Assembly: GCA_963377175.1 (NCBI GenBank)
Contig: CAUJNA010002724.1
Location: 153,593-217,592 of the forward strand
Length of the DNA: 64,000 nucleotides
DNA from: Effrenium voratum
Lineage: Eukaryota > Sar > Dinophyceae > Suessiales > Symbiodiniaceae
Reading direction: 5' to 3'
The notes below the pieces were generated by a model, which had not been told where the DNA came from, ran no database searches, and was given only the letters and a program-made list of their open reading frames with translations. This document shows, in pieces, positions 42,152 through 53,299 of this stretch. How positions within the stretch are numbered: position 1 is the first letter of the stretch; each line of letters opens with the position of its first letter. The position numbers and the translations under genes are program-made.

Positions 42152-43157
42152 TTACAAGAGGGTGAGCAAGGATGAAATGGAAACGCTGGCTATTGCTGAG
42201 GGATGTGGTGGATTGCTTGTGCCCATGTGAAGCTCGAGCCTCCCCTGCCAAACCCAAGGTGAAACATGTGTGGCTGCCTTTTCACGGGCGGGCGCCGGCC
42301 TCCCGGCCGCCGCCCGTGCCGCGTCCAGCGCTGCCCTGACCCCATCAGCTTCGTTCATGTTGGCATCGGGCTCAATGGCGTCAGGAGGTCCATCGCGGCG
42401 TTCTCGTCGCTCCCGCCCCCGGGATCGCTCGCGATCGGGGCGGGGGCCCTGTTTGTCCTTCCCGTCCTTCCCCTTTCCCTTGGCATGGCCTTTGCGCCCC
42501 TTCCCCTTGCCCTTCTCCGGTGCCTTGCCCTTGCCTTTGGCTTTGCCTTTCTGCTTGCCCTTGCCTTTTCCCTTGTCTTCGCCTCCGGCTCCCCTGATCC
42601 GTCGGTCTAGGAAGACGCGGAGTGCATCAGCCGGTGTGCCCTCGGCGGTGCGCAAGTACTGCGTCACCACGTGGGAGACCGCCAGCCCCGCCATGCCAGT
42701 GCGTAGGCGAACCACAAAGGCGTTGGGGGCCGTCGGGTATACCCCGATGATGGTCTCGCGGGTCAAGTGGCGAGCCAGTGTGACCAAGGGTGCCGGCTCG
42801 GATACCAGCCATCCGGCCAGCTCTTGCGCCGCCTCCTGCCCCAAGCTGGCGGTCAGATGGCCCGCCACCCCGCCGCGCACTGTGGTGGCATGTGTCCCGG
42901 TGCCGGGCGGGTCAGGGTAGCTCCGAACTGAGCGACGAGGGCCCGGAGTAGGATATCCGGTACCTCTGTCGGTAGATCATGGAGCTGGCGGCTAGCCTGA
43001 AGCTCGCTGTAGCGAGTACTGAGTTTCGGGAGGTTCAGGACAATGAGGCGGTAGGGTTGGAGCAGGAAATCCGTGTCCCTGCGCAACATCTGCGCCTCTT
43101 CAGCCATATTTTCTGCGACGTAAGTCTGGGCAGCGCTCTTACTCTGGTGGGTTTGCA
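42152..43157 (-). CDS. KGKG-rich ORF with one frameshift, possible retroelement ORF1/Gag-like protein
   Basis: The frame opens after a TAG near 43158 (first ATG at 43107): MAEEAQMLRRDTDFLLQPYR, then LNLPKLSTRYSELQASRQLH, and shifts frame near 42880-42860. It continues LVSEPAPLVTLARHLTRETI, TAPNAFVVRLRTGMAGLAV, then a long Lys/Gly run (KGKGKGKQKGKAKGKGK) and an Arg-rich part (RSRGRERRERRDG), ending at 42152. The KG-rich part is likely to bind nucleic acid. It is intron-less and follows the LINE tail by about 270 bp on the same strand. It could be ORF1 of a second, 3'-truncated element of the same kind, or a host gene. No homologous domain recognised. Confidence 0.45.
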
Positions 43158-43426
43158 GCTAGAACCAAAAGTTGCGGGATTGGTCGTCCGCGAGTGAGAT
43201 CACAGTCCTCCGAAAATGGGCATTTAGGGGAATGGGTAGGGGAGTGGTCCGGGGCAGTAATTCAAATCTGAAGCATCAACCGCGGCCTGGTACGCCAGAG
43301 GACGCTGTTCTTAGCCCAAGTGTTTTTTCCTTTCACTTGGTTACTTTGTGCCAGAGGGCACTAGGTCGGTCGGAAACAACACACCGCCTTGCGCCAAAGG
43401 ACGCTGTCAGTGTATGGTGTGTCGTT
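43158..43426. other. short spacer with repeated words
   Basis: Contains GCCAGAGGACGCTGTTC (43291-43307) and GCGCCAAAGGACGCTGTC (43392-43409), which recur as GCGCCAGAGGACGCTGTC at 43987-44004 on the other side of the TTG tract. Confidence 0.6.
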
Positions 43427-43957
<531 letters not shown>

Positions 43958-44225
43958 AGTCTCTTGTTTCGCGGAGAGCCGCTGTGCGCCAGAGGACGCT
44001 GTCAAGAGTTCCCGTTGTTGCCGCCCTATTAACTTACACCTGGGCGGAGCGGAGAGCCGCCGTGAGGACGCCGCCCTACGCCTGTGATAACACAAGACCC
44101 AGCAAACCAAGTGTTGGTCGTGATCGTGGAAGACCTGTTGAACGATCACCTTTCCCATTGGGCAGTAATTGCAGAAAGAAGGATCAGCCTTCGACTGCCT
44201 TTCCCTGCTGTTTTTTCTGATCGAG

Positions 44226-44912
44226 TTACGCATTCTGTCGCTTCATGCGGCTCTCGTGTTTGCTTCGATCGTGCGCGTTTGCAAACACGATGTTGCAGCA
44301 CAAGCACGTTCGCTGCGCATCGCCAGGTCCTCTGCATAGTGTGATAGACGGCCACTTTTTGTTGCATTTCCGGCATGTGAGATTCTGTTCTTCACTTCCT
44401 CGGCATCCGCGTTTGTGCCGCTCGACCGCCTGGTCGAGTCGCTTCTTGGTTTGCCCCTGTTGCACTTGCTGCCACCCACACCCGCACTGCCAGTATAGGC
44501 CAGCGCCGTCTCGTGTAGGGGCGCGTTGGAGGCACGCGCCTTCGTGGCGCGTCCGTTTGGTCATGGTCGGGCAGAGCGCATTGCAGAACGTGCATCGTAG
44601 GTTCAGCTCCGCATCGCCTCTACAGCGAGCCTCGTGGTATAGACGGTTGACTCGTGTGCCCACCTCGGTGTTGCATTTGCGACACTTGTGTGGCGGCAGC
44701 TCTTTCAAAGGCACCTGACTGCACTCTCGTTCATGTCCCGCACACACATCTGCGTGGCGGAACACTTTGCCACACTGTCGGCAGACCTCCGCTGTTTCCT
44801 TGGTCAGTTCGCCGCTGTGCGGCTCGGTCCCTTTTACTCTGGCATCCCACCTGGCCCCGCGCCCCCTGACCTGCAAGTCGGTCTGCATTTTCGTTGCCTG
44901 GGTGCGCTGCAT
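44226..44912 (-). pseudogene. LINE C-terminal zinc-finger region
   Basis: The frame (shifted relative to RNase H near 44890) carries at least five finger-like units: VCRQCGKVFRHADVCAGH, HKCRKCNTEVGTRVNRLYH, LRCTFCNALCPTMTKRTRH, a WQCGCGW unit, LTCRKCNKKWPSITLC and CLCCNIVFANAHDRSKH, followed by a stop at 44226. Such fingers in LINE proteins usually bind the element's RNA or the DNA target. The region is intact apart from the frameshift at its start. Confidence 0.7.
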
Positions 44913-45684
44913 GTCCCTTTACCCAAGTCCACCGGACGTCCCTCGTGTTTGACACCTTCTTGACCAGTTGCTGGACGGATTTGGCTAGCGCTTGATTGGC
45001 TTGGGAGTCGTAGTAGATGTGCAAGGCCGTATCTCCCGGTCCCGGCGCCTCCGTGTCGATCCAGACGAGCGCCTCGGCTATAGCCGTGAGTTCAGCCGTG
45101 TTATTGGTCGCCTTGTCCGCCCCCAGATAGCGCTGGTCCGTAGCGTCAGTCAGTACTGGTCCATGCAGTTCAGCAATCGCGCGCACTCCGTCGGGCAATG
45201 CGTACACGGCTACTCCCCATCCGGCGCCTTCGCTGTCTGCTGCTCCTCCGGAGCCGTCCGTGAACACGTGCCAAGTAGGCGGCGGTTCAGGGATGTCTGG
45301 CGCGACGTGCTGCAGCTGTTCTTGTACCATTGCGGGTCCCCTGCACTGATGCCGTGTCTTTGCGTAGGCGTTCGGGAAGCGGCCCTTGCACTCTTTGCAG
45401 ACGTGTTCTTGCATGGTGGTCTTTGTGGGGTCGAACACTGCGTGTTGACTGTCATAATGGCTCCGAAGGTGACGGACGTCGACCGCTTGGTGATTACACA
45501 CTGGGCATTCCCCTCGCGCCAGCTGACTGGATCGCTTTGTCCACACCGCTCTGCGCAACCTGAGTCTCGGCGGCGCCGGTATGGGGGGCGGTCGTCCAGG
45601 TCGCCAAGAGTTGACGGCTCTCTTTTGGTGTGGCTTTATAACTGGCCGCGGAAGTCCGCGCTTGATGAGCGCGTCCCACGTCGG
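44880..45684 (-). pseudogene. LINE finger plus RNase H domain
   Basis: Directly after a TGA (45685-45687) the same frame continues. It has two finger-like motifs (CPVCNHQAVDVRHLRSHYDS and HVCKECKGRFPNAYAKTRH), then a complete RNase HI: FTDGSGG, NNTAELTAIAEALVWID, IYYDSQANQAL, WVKGHAAHPGNENADRLAGQ. The four acidic positions D-E-D-D and the His of the active site are present. RNase H removes the RNA strand during cDNA synthesis. The frame is lost at about 44890. Confidence 0.8.
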
Positions 45685-47295
45685 TCAATCCTGTGCTAGT
45701 CGGAACCAGTCGAGCTCCGGTATGTCAGCCAGTTTCAGCACCGTCTGTAACCACTTCTGCTGTCGCGTGGGTCCGAACTGACCCGGCTCTGCGTCTTGCC
45801 AGTGCCCCCACATTGCGATCTTAGGTAGTCTGTGCGTTGGCATTCGTGCTACATAACCCATCCATCGCAAGGTTTGTCTGGCCAACACCTTCTCGATGGG
45901 TTCCCATTGCGCCATGGCGTGTAAGTCCTGATTCCGCACATGATACTCATGCATGGCCACACGGTCCAGTCCCAACGCCCTTTGGATCGCGTAATTTTGT
46001 CGGGTTTGCAAGTGCTCAATTTGGGCCCGGGTCCAGGCCCGAGACCTGCTAAAAGCAGTGAGGGTCGGCACGATGATGTTGTGCATCACCTTGAGTCTAG
46101 TTGCGAACCGTATCCCGCTGGTAGCGCCCCTGCCCTTGGAGCTTCCGAGGCTCCACGCCTTGGCGACTGCTCTGGCCCTTTGCATGGCCATACTACCCCT
46201 ATGAATGGTGTCCTTGCATTGCGTAGCAGTGGCTGACAGGTAGCCTCCTACGTGCCGGACTGTGTCGGGCAAGTCCGCATCGCGTCCTCGTTTTTCTGGG
46301 CGTGCGGCTGGGACGATGCGCAAGGTTTCCGTTTTGTTGCGGTTCAGCCTTTCGCCCCAGTCCGTGAAGGTCGTTTCCAGTATGCTGTCCGCTGTGATCG
46401 CCTCGCTTTCTTGGGCGAACGTCGCCGTGTCATCTGCAAACTGGATATCGCCCAAGATATCCTGTCGGATCTGATGGTTGCTGTTCAGACAAGCCTGTCG
46501 CTTGGTAAATTGCCCTGTGATCTTGGTCTTCCACTGTATCCCAGGTTGCGCGCCTGTTTCCTCGGCGGCTCTGCTGCGACGGGTCCTGTAATCCGCCATC
46601 ACTGCCGCGTGATACACGTTGAAAAGAGGAGGGCTGCTCGGGCAGCCCTCCTTTAATCCCCGTCCCGCAGTATACCCATCTGATAGGACAGCGCCACTCT
46701 GCACGCGAAACGACGTGTAGTCGGACCAGATGACACCACCTCCTCAGTGATGCGTCTGCATGGAAACTTGCAGAACGTCATCAACGCCGCGATTGCGCCG
46801 AAATCCTTGTTGACGCTCGTCCATGAACTCTTCCGTGTGTGTCTGAAACCGGTTGGCGACGATGCGCGCCACCACTTTTGCCCCCACGCTGAGGAGCGTA
46901 ACTCCCCTCCAGTTGTTCTTGTCTGATCGAGGTTGCTTCTGCTTCCATAGTGGCACGATAATGGCCGTCTTCCATGCCTCTGGCCAATCGTGAGCCTCTT
47001 GTCCGAGTTGCGTGCTGGTCGCGTCCATCCACATTGTTTGTATGATAGTACACAGCTGATGGTGCATTTCATCCGGCGCCCATCGTAGTGCCTCCACCGT
47101 AACGCCATCAATGCCCGGAGCCTTGCCGAGCTTCATTGCTTTGATGGCTTTTTGGATTTCCGCTTGGCTCGGCTTTTCGTCCATCCATGTGGCTCGGTCC
47201 GCTCGCTCGACGACGTTGGCCCAGATACGGTCGTGTACCGGTTGTGTGCCGTCCTGTATGTGGCGAAAGTGCTCCTTGCACGCTTGGGCTTCCAT
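45685..47295 (-). pseudogene. LINE reverse transcriptase lacking motif A
   Basis: The finger part is clear (KPSQAEIQKAIKAMKLGKAP, GIDGVTVEAL, PLWKQKQPRSDKNNWRGVTL, DERQQGFRRNRGVDDVLQV). It then shifts frame (RRITEEVV in another frame at about 46755) and jumps straight to YTSFRVQSGAVLSDGYTAGR GLKEGCPSSPPLFNVYH (motif B region). Only about 80 bp separate the two, so the usual 60-90 residues with motif A and its catalytic Asp are deleted. Motif C (IQFADDTATF, about 46425-46450) and the thumb follow. TGA at 45685-45687 sits where the frame continues PTWDALIKRG. Confidence 0.8.
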
Positions 47296-47860
47296 AACCG
47301 GGTTGTCCGGCTGCTGTACGCCGAGTCACCGCCCTCCCCCGCAATTGTCTAATCAGGTCGTAAAGTGCCCGGCTGTCGTTTCTAGCCGCTGCAGTCTCTG
47401 CCTGATTGCTCAACTGATTCCACCATGTGTCTTCCCACTCTCTTAGTTGGCGTCGTTTGCGTCGCGTGGCCGCCTGGACCAGTCTCCAGGCCTGCGCGCA
47501 AAAGCCCGCGGCTTCCTCATCTTCCTCCTGTCTGTAGGCCCACTCCTCAGCTTTGTCTCTGGCCGTTTTGGCCGTGGCCACCGCGAAACTGAGCCGGCGT
47601 AGTTCCGCCTCCTTACCGGCTAGCCATGGTCGGGGGGGTTTGGGCTCGACTGGGCCAAACACTTTTCGGGCGGCCTTTGTGGTGACGTTTATGACGTCGT
47701 CCCAGTGTATGGGGCTGGTCCTGTCTGTGAGCTGCGTTTTGATTTCTTCTGCGTACTGCGCGCGTAGTCTTTTTGCGGCTGGTTCATCACCTCTCCCGGC
47801 TACCCATGCCCAGCGCTTTGCGCGTTGCGCAGGGGCAGTCATCCCCTGCGGCGGCGCGAT
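47296..47860 (-). pseudogene. LINE linker between endonuclease and reverse transcriptase
   Basis: Open frame rich in Arg, Lys and Glu (AQRAKRWAWVAGRGDEPAAK, KEAELRRLSFAVATAKTARD, WRLVQAATRRKRRQLREWED, LYDLIRQLRGRA), typical of the helical linker of such elements. The frame shifts near 47300 before the reverse transcriptase. Confidence 0.6.
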
Positions 47861-48640
47861 TTTGAAGCTGATCTCGACGGGGTTGTGGTCAGTATATTCC
47901 CCCCATCCGGTCAACCCGCCGGTCCAGGCTACCTCTTCGTGCAGCGTGAGCACCCTCTTCACGTTGTTGAGTCGCGGTCTTTCCACCAGAATGTAATCGA
48001 TCAGGTGTCCGCTTTTCCATCACGGGTGCACCCACGTAGTCTTGTTCTTCTGGCTTGTCCATGTGTTTGTCACTACCAGGGTTTCTGCCTGACAGCTGTC
48101 CAACAACATGCGTCCTTTTTCATTGCATCTGCCGTGTCCGTGTGGTCCCAGCGCCTGTTCCTCTCCATTTGTGCGGCTTCCTACCTCCCCGTTGAAATCT
48201 CCACCAATGAGAGTGTGGAACCCTCCTGGCCTGCGTTCCCAGTGATACCCCCCGTTTGTTGTTGCACGGGATCTGTACACTGATTACTCGACACGTCCCT
48301 TCCATTCCGTCCGTATGAACTACGCAGCCTCCGCGTTCCCATGCCATTGTGAGCTCTGTTCCCAGTGCTATTGCCACTTTTCCCCTGTGTATGATCGTCC
48401 ATGTTTCCTTCTTTGTGCTAAACGTCATTCGTCCCCTTTCACCCAACGTTACATCTTGTATATAGTAGCGCTGCGTCCCATTTTCGCAACTGCCAGACCT
48501 CTGCCATGTGCCGAAGCTTGGTCGCGACGTCAACCCGCCCGTGCACAGCGCCCAGTCGGCGAGTGTTCCATGTGCCTATGCGTATGTCATGGTGAGTTCG
48601 TTTTGTCTGTTTTTGCCGCTTTTTAAGAACTTTCCCCATT
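47861..48640 (-). pseudogene. LINE AP-type endonuclease, broken
   Basis: Pieces in three frames give the domain in order: IRIGTWNTRRLGA (48580 area), VDVATKLRHMAEVWQLRKWD, TWTIIHRGKVAIALGTELTM, HTLIGGDFNGEVGSR, KGRMLLDSCQAETLVVTNTW, TTWVHP, a TGA at 48020-48022, then WKSGHLIDYILV and YTDHNPVEIS. These match the EEP/APE endonuclease motifs (GTWN, GDFN, IDYILV, DHNPV), the enzyme that nicks the target DNA. Frame changes fall near 48495 and 48270. Confidence 0.75.
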
Positions 48641-49340
48641 GCACTCGTCTATGTTTGCGTAATTTGGGAGTACCGCGTTTCTGCTTTGCCCATTTGTGCT
48701 ACCCGTCAGTAGTTGTGCTGCGAGGGTGGCCCAGTATGTGGCCGCTTTTCGGCGGCGTTTTCTACCGGCTCGGCCTGCCATTTGTGCTTGAGCTTCTACA
48801 CAGCAGCCGATGTGCGCATGATGGCGTTCTATGGGGCGGAGTTCATTGTTGTTTATCACGTGAGTTGATTCGGCAATGTCTGCTCAATTCCTGCCATCGG
48901 CATTCTCCTCAATTAGTTCGGAGAGTCGGAGCCCACCCGCCTCTACCCGGAGTAGGGCTGAAGCACGGAGAGGAAGTGGTACGGCCGTCGGGTCACAAAG
49001 AGGCCGTCTTCCCAAGTTCAGGTTCAACCGGCATCTACCCCGTTGCTCCTCGTCGGTCGGTCTACACCGACCACCTCTATTAAGAGGAGGGACGTTTGCC
49101 TCACCCTATGTATTTCCTGATTGTGTCAGTCTTTTCCTGATGTTTGTGTCTTTTCCGCGTTCGATGTTCCTTGGTTCGATTCCATCCTCATCTCTGTTGC
49201 TAATTGTCTGCATGTCCTCCCCTTGTGACCCGGATCCGATGATTACCTCGCATGTGGGGTGAGTTTCCAGGGCGCACCACGCGGAGGTTTGGAGCACGCG
49301 CGACCATCGGTTGGCGGCCGATGGTCCACTGATGGCACAA
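48641..49340 (-). other. probable 5' untranslated or leader part of the LINE
   Basis: An open minus frame just upstream of the endonuclease (INNNELRPIERHHAHIGCCV..) ends in TGA at 48623, overlapping the next frame. It may be leader or the tail of a lost ORF1. Hairpins: CCTCTATTAAGAGG (about 49070-49087) and GACCATCGG-TTGGCGG-CCGATGGTC (49302-49326). The end is estimated by a change in composition. Confidence 0.4.
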
Positions 49341-50750
49341 TGAGAGGGAGTATCAATGCGCCAGCTGGCTGCTTCATTTCATCTCTTCATGAGTTCAGTA
49401 AGAAAGGAAAAGACAAAACAAGGAAAAACACAGAAAAAGGAAACCCACACGCACGCCAAGCAACCCGCGGCAAGCGTCCAAGGGGCCCGACGAGAAAAGA
49501 AAGGAAAACGACAACAGGAAAAAAAAAGGACGTCGTTCTTTTCTGTCATTCTTTCAATGTGTCTCGCGCGTGCCAGCATCCACTACCAATGTTCTTCCCC
49601 TGGTTGGCGGTTGTTTTGAGGTTAGCCCTGCTAGCCCGTCAGGGCTTCACTCCCAGGTGACCCTCCCTCCCGCAAGCATAGGAATACTAGCCTTGTCCAC
49701 TCCGATGTAAAAGTGCACAAAACAAAGGACCAATGGGGGGAAGAGCATAATATGGATTCCGCAAGAACCACATCCAAGGCGTTAGCTAGACTGAAGAACA
49801 GGTAGGTGACAGCAATGGTTGTCTGCCAACCCACGTTGAAACCAATTCAGCTTTTCAGCAAACAAATTGCAGCAGTGTCTGCCAACTAAGCGCAGGTGCG
49901 TGCACTTAGTCGGGACAAGCTTGTTTCTGAAGACGGTCGGGACTCGCAATCCCCGCATCGTATGGACATGTATCAAGGTACTTTGCCAGTATGAATGTCC
50001 AAATGCATACGGGGCCTCTCTCCGCAAACCAGCAGAAGGAAGAGTACCAAGCCTCAAACAAGCATGGGTTTAATAAGATTGATTAGTTAGGGCCCACCCA
50101 TTCGGCTTGAACATGCCGTCCCATGTTCCCTGTCCTCCGGTGGCTTTTCAAGCCCTCGGCCGCGACAGGCGAGCATCAGAAGCCTGAGACGGTGCATGGC
50201 CGCAAAGGCCCCTCGCCAAGAGCAAATCTGAGAACAACCATAGAAGGGGGTCTTAGGTAAGTTGTTGGGAACCTAGGCTAACCCGTTCTGCAACGAAGGA
50301 ATTGGAACGCTTCTTCGGCTTCTTGGGGTTGCCAATGTTAGAGGTTGGCGAGGAAAACGAAGAAAGTAGGCTTCAATCGCATCGAAGAGGGTCTTGAGAG
50401 AGTTTTGGGCTGGGGGTCCATTTGCGTATGTCTCAACATGGGTCTGTCGGTTTGTAGGTTGACAACCAAAATGGGGTAAAACGTGTTCCTTTGTTTCCCT
50501 TTGCAACCACAAAGAAGGAGTACCAAAAACAGACATTTCCCCCCAAAAAAAGGCACACCCCTTTGGACGACCAAAAAGGCCAACGGCCCGTTGTGTCCAT
50601 CCATGGCCCCAATCCTTCCCTGCGTCCGGTTGGGCAGACGAGGGTTCCAATGTCGGGCGTGCATCACAGGGCAGTCCGATGACCCGAACTGGTGTTTTAT
50701 CATCAAAGTCAGCCTCTAAGCGCTACGTGAAAGGAAAACTCGGTCGCTTT
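49341..50750. other. non-coding stretch
   Basis: No exon supported. A GC-rich patch at 50140-50210 is open on minus (AAMHRLRLLMLACRGRG) and on plus, undecided. Confidence 0.4.
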
Positions 50751-50751
50751 C

Positions 50752-50832
50752 TGCTCCCCTGCTAAAAGTTTAACTTTTAGCGGTTTAATGGAAAACCCAT
50801 TAGTTGGCAAAAAGTTAAAGTCCTAACATCCA
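50752..50832 (+). repeat. dispersed repeat family D, copy 3
   Basis: GCTCCCCTGCTAAAAGTTTA and ACTTTTAGCGGTTTAATGGA. CTAAAAGTTTAACTTTTAG is an almost perfect palindrome at its centre. Confidence 0.7.
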
Positions 50833-50954
50833 AGCAAATTGCAACAAAGAAAACTTAACACCACCATCCAGTTTCTGACTTTGACCCCCTGTCCAAATGT
50901 AGACCCTAGAGCCCGGGCCGCAAAAGGAACAGTCCCAGGGCCCATTTTTTCCGC

Positions 50955-51000
50955 CTGCGGCAAGCAGCTCGGAGTACATGTTGATGTTGGTGGGCGCATC
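50955..51000 (-). CDS. 46-nt mini-exon, unknown protein
   Basis: Between CGGGCCAG|GAT and GCCGCAG|GCGG. Reads DAPTNINMYSELLAA plus one base. The edges are of the AG|G form seen at other exons, and the plus strand is less protein-like. Too short to assign a family. Confidence 0.45.
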
Positions 51001-51085
51001 CTGGCCCGGCGGGGCTCAAGTCTCCAACCCCAAAACGGCTTCCAAGGACATGGTTTGGTGTTGAAGCCTTGCTGGGAGTTGTACC

Positions 51086-51210
51086 TTCCATTTGGTTAAG
51101 ATCCCTGGGCAAATCGAAAAAACATAAAACAGATTTCCAGTAGTGATAAATTCCCTTTTAAATCCAATAAGGGGAAAGAAACAACATATTCATTTCAGCA
51201 AATGGAAGAC
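51086..51210 (+). repeat. MITE family A, copy 4, inside a 40-bp direct repeat
   Basis: Inverted ends CTTCCATTTGGTTAAG and CAGCAAATGGAAG. Immediately left (51047-51085) and right (51207-51247) stands the same sequence: GACATGGTTTGGTGTTGAA, then CCTT, then TGGGAGTTGTA. Confidence 0.9.
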
Positions 51211-51249
51211 ATGGTTTGGTGTTGAAACCTTCATGGGAGTTGTAATCAA

Positions 51250-51980
51250 AGCCAGTATCAAAGCCCGGTACCTTTCGTGTGATCCACAGAAAACCATGAG
51301 GGCGCGCTATTTTTCCATGTGGGTGACACACAAAACGGTGTTGTTTACCACCGGACATGTATTGAAACCGGAAGAACTAAAAGAACGCAGCTATTTCAAG
51401 TTGACGAGGCTCACGCTAGACAAACGGGCATCTGTACAGCGCACAGATGCACAATACCTCTCGGGCCAATACAGAAGCGGAAGGAACCTCTAAAAAAACG
51501 CGACAAGCTGATCCTCTGGCACGGGATGTCAGTTCAGTGCTTGCTACCTTGGTGTTAAGAGTCGCTCTCTTTCCACACCTGGGAGCCTATGGGTTGGATC
51601 GAACACAGCTGTCAAAGAGAGCCCGAAAAAGGGTGTCTTCCTTTGTGTTGATGCCTTGCTGCAAGTAAAACCGTTTTGCGGGAGTGGGATATGTCGTGAA
51701 AAGTAAGCCGTAAAAAGTCTGATTTGAGGATATGGGAAGGAATCGCCAAAAAAACTTACTGTGACAATCGGACAATCCCACGATGGTATCCCTCAGGGGT
51801 CACTCGATTTCCCCTAAAATTGGAGTTCTCTGGTTCTGAAACTGGAATTTTGAAGGTCCAAACAAGGGAATGGCAGGACCCATTCCTGACTGGTGATTTA
51901 ACATCCAAGCAGGGGCGCAGCCGGCAGGCACTAAGGCGAACAGAACCCTAAAGACAAACACAACTGAAACCCCTACCCTG
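51250..51980. other. non-coding stretch
   Basis: No splice-bounded exon seen. Moderate-length open frames at 51300-51500 lack GC enrichment. Confidence 0.4.
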
Positions 51981-52168
51981 GCTTCCATTTGGTTAAGACC
52001 CTGGAAATAATGATAAAATATATTCAGTAGTGATAAATTCGTTTTAAACCCAACAAGGGAAAGTAAACAAAATATTCTTGAGCAAATGGAAGCTTGAAAC
52101 AGCCAACATGACCCATGGTTGCCATCAAAGTTACCATTGAAGTGGTCCCAATAGTCCCCTCTGAGACT
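51981..52168 (+). repeat. MITE family A, copy 3, with the extension shared with copy 2
   Basis: GCTTCCATTTGGTTAAGACC at the left, GAGCAAATGGAAGCTTG at the right, then GACCCATGGTTGCCATCAAA .. ATTGAAGTGGTCCCAATAGT as in 4460-4515. Confidence 0.85.
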
Positions 52169-52169
52169 G

Positions 52170-52854
52170 AGACCTTGATTCACACGCAATGAGTTCCGCA
52201 AGTCTTCCGGAAAGTGACGTCCTCGTATTGAACGGCAAACATATCAAGCTCCCAGCAAGATACCCTGATTGACACGCCCAAACGTAACTGTCATTTTCAG
52301 AGGAATTGGGAAAGGACTCGCTTTTGGCGGTGTCCATGTTAATTTGGGCAGGTCTTAGGGAAACTCCTTTCATAATTGGTGAGATCTGGAATCGCCCCGC
52401 CACATGGGGGAGTGATTGCATTGTTGTTCTTTGGGTTTTGAAGGGAAGATGCCTCATCAGAAATTAAAGTTCTACCCTGCCAAATTGTGAGGGGTGCCCG
52501 AAATTGTTGGGAAGCCGCACTTGGCAAGGTTCGGATGAGAAACAACCACGTCCATCCACGCCGGCATTCCACTCACTATGACTACGATCTTGTCAGGGCT
52601 GGGGGTCTAACTCAGCTTCTAACTGTAAACAGGGCTGTCTCAAAATAGGGGAACCTCAAAAATGCGTTCCTCTTCCAAACCATCCAGCAAGGATATATAT
52701 CTCAAAAAAGACACACCCAACCAATAAGTTCACCAGAGATCCCACAAAAATTGTGGATGTTTTTGTTTTTGGGGGGGGTTCCTTTAAACCAACCAAAACA
52801 AGGGGGGTACACCAAACATCTTGGCCATTTGGGCGACGTCCGCAGGGCCGCGGC
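52170..52854. other. non-coding stretch
   Basis: No exon or named repeat recognised apart from short words shared with other introns. Confidence 0.4.
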
Positions 52855-52937
52855 CTTGGCTCCGGCACTGTGTTGCCACCAGCCATAGGCCGCCAGCGCA
52901 CGTGTGGGCCGCACCAAATGCGGCGCGAGGCCCTCGC
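52855..52937 (-). CDS. 83-nt mini-exon, unknown protein
   Basis: Between AACGAG|GC and GCCAAG|GCC. Reads EGLAPHLVRPTRALAAYGWW then QHSAGAK. Both edges are AG|GC, implying a GC donor. Strongly GC-rich and immediately next to a 12-bp minisatellite. No family recognised. Confidence 0.45.
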
Positions 52938-52952
52938 CTCGTTTCGGCAAGC

Positions 52953-53278
52953 GACCAACCAACCAACCAACCAACCAACTAAACCAACCAACTAAGCAAG
53001 CAACAAGGCAAGCAACAAGGCAAGCAACAAGGCAAGCAACAAGGCAAGCAACAAGGCACGCAACAAGGCAAGCAACAAGGCAAGCAACAAGGCAAGCAAC
53101 AAGGCAAGCAACAAGGCAAGCAACAAGGCAAGCAACAAGGCAAGCAACAAGGCAAGCAACAAGGCAAGCAACAAGGCAAGCAACAAGGCAAGCAACAAGG
53201 CAAGCAACAAGGCACGCAAAAAGGCAAGCAACAAGGCAAGCAACAAGGCAAGCAAGCAACCAAGCAACAAGGCAACCA
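52953..53278 (+). repeat. 12-bp minisatellite AAGGCAAGCAAC
   Basis: About 24 tandem units with few changes, preceded by (AACC)n. Because the unit is 12 bp, all frames stay open (ACLV.. on minus), so the long ORFs here are artefacts. Confidence 0.95.
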
Positions 53279-53299
53279 ACTCAACCAGCCCAACCACGC

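Noticed and set aside
52953..53278. CRISPR-like array
   Set aside because: Units are directly tandem with no spacers, and the genome is eukaryotic by its introns and LINE. The same holds for 17127-17410 and 63190-63545.
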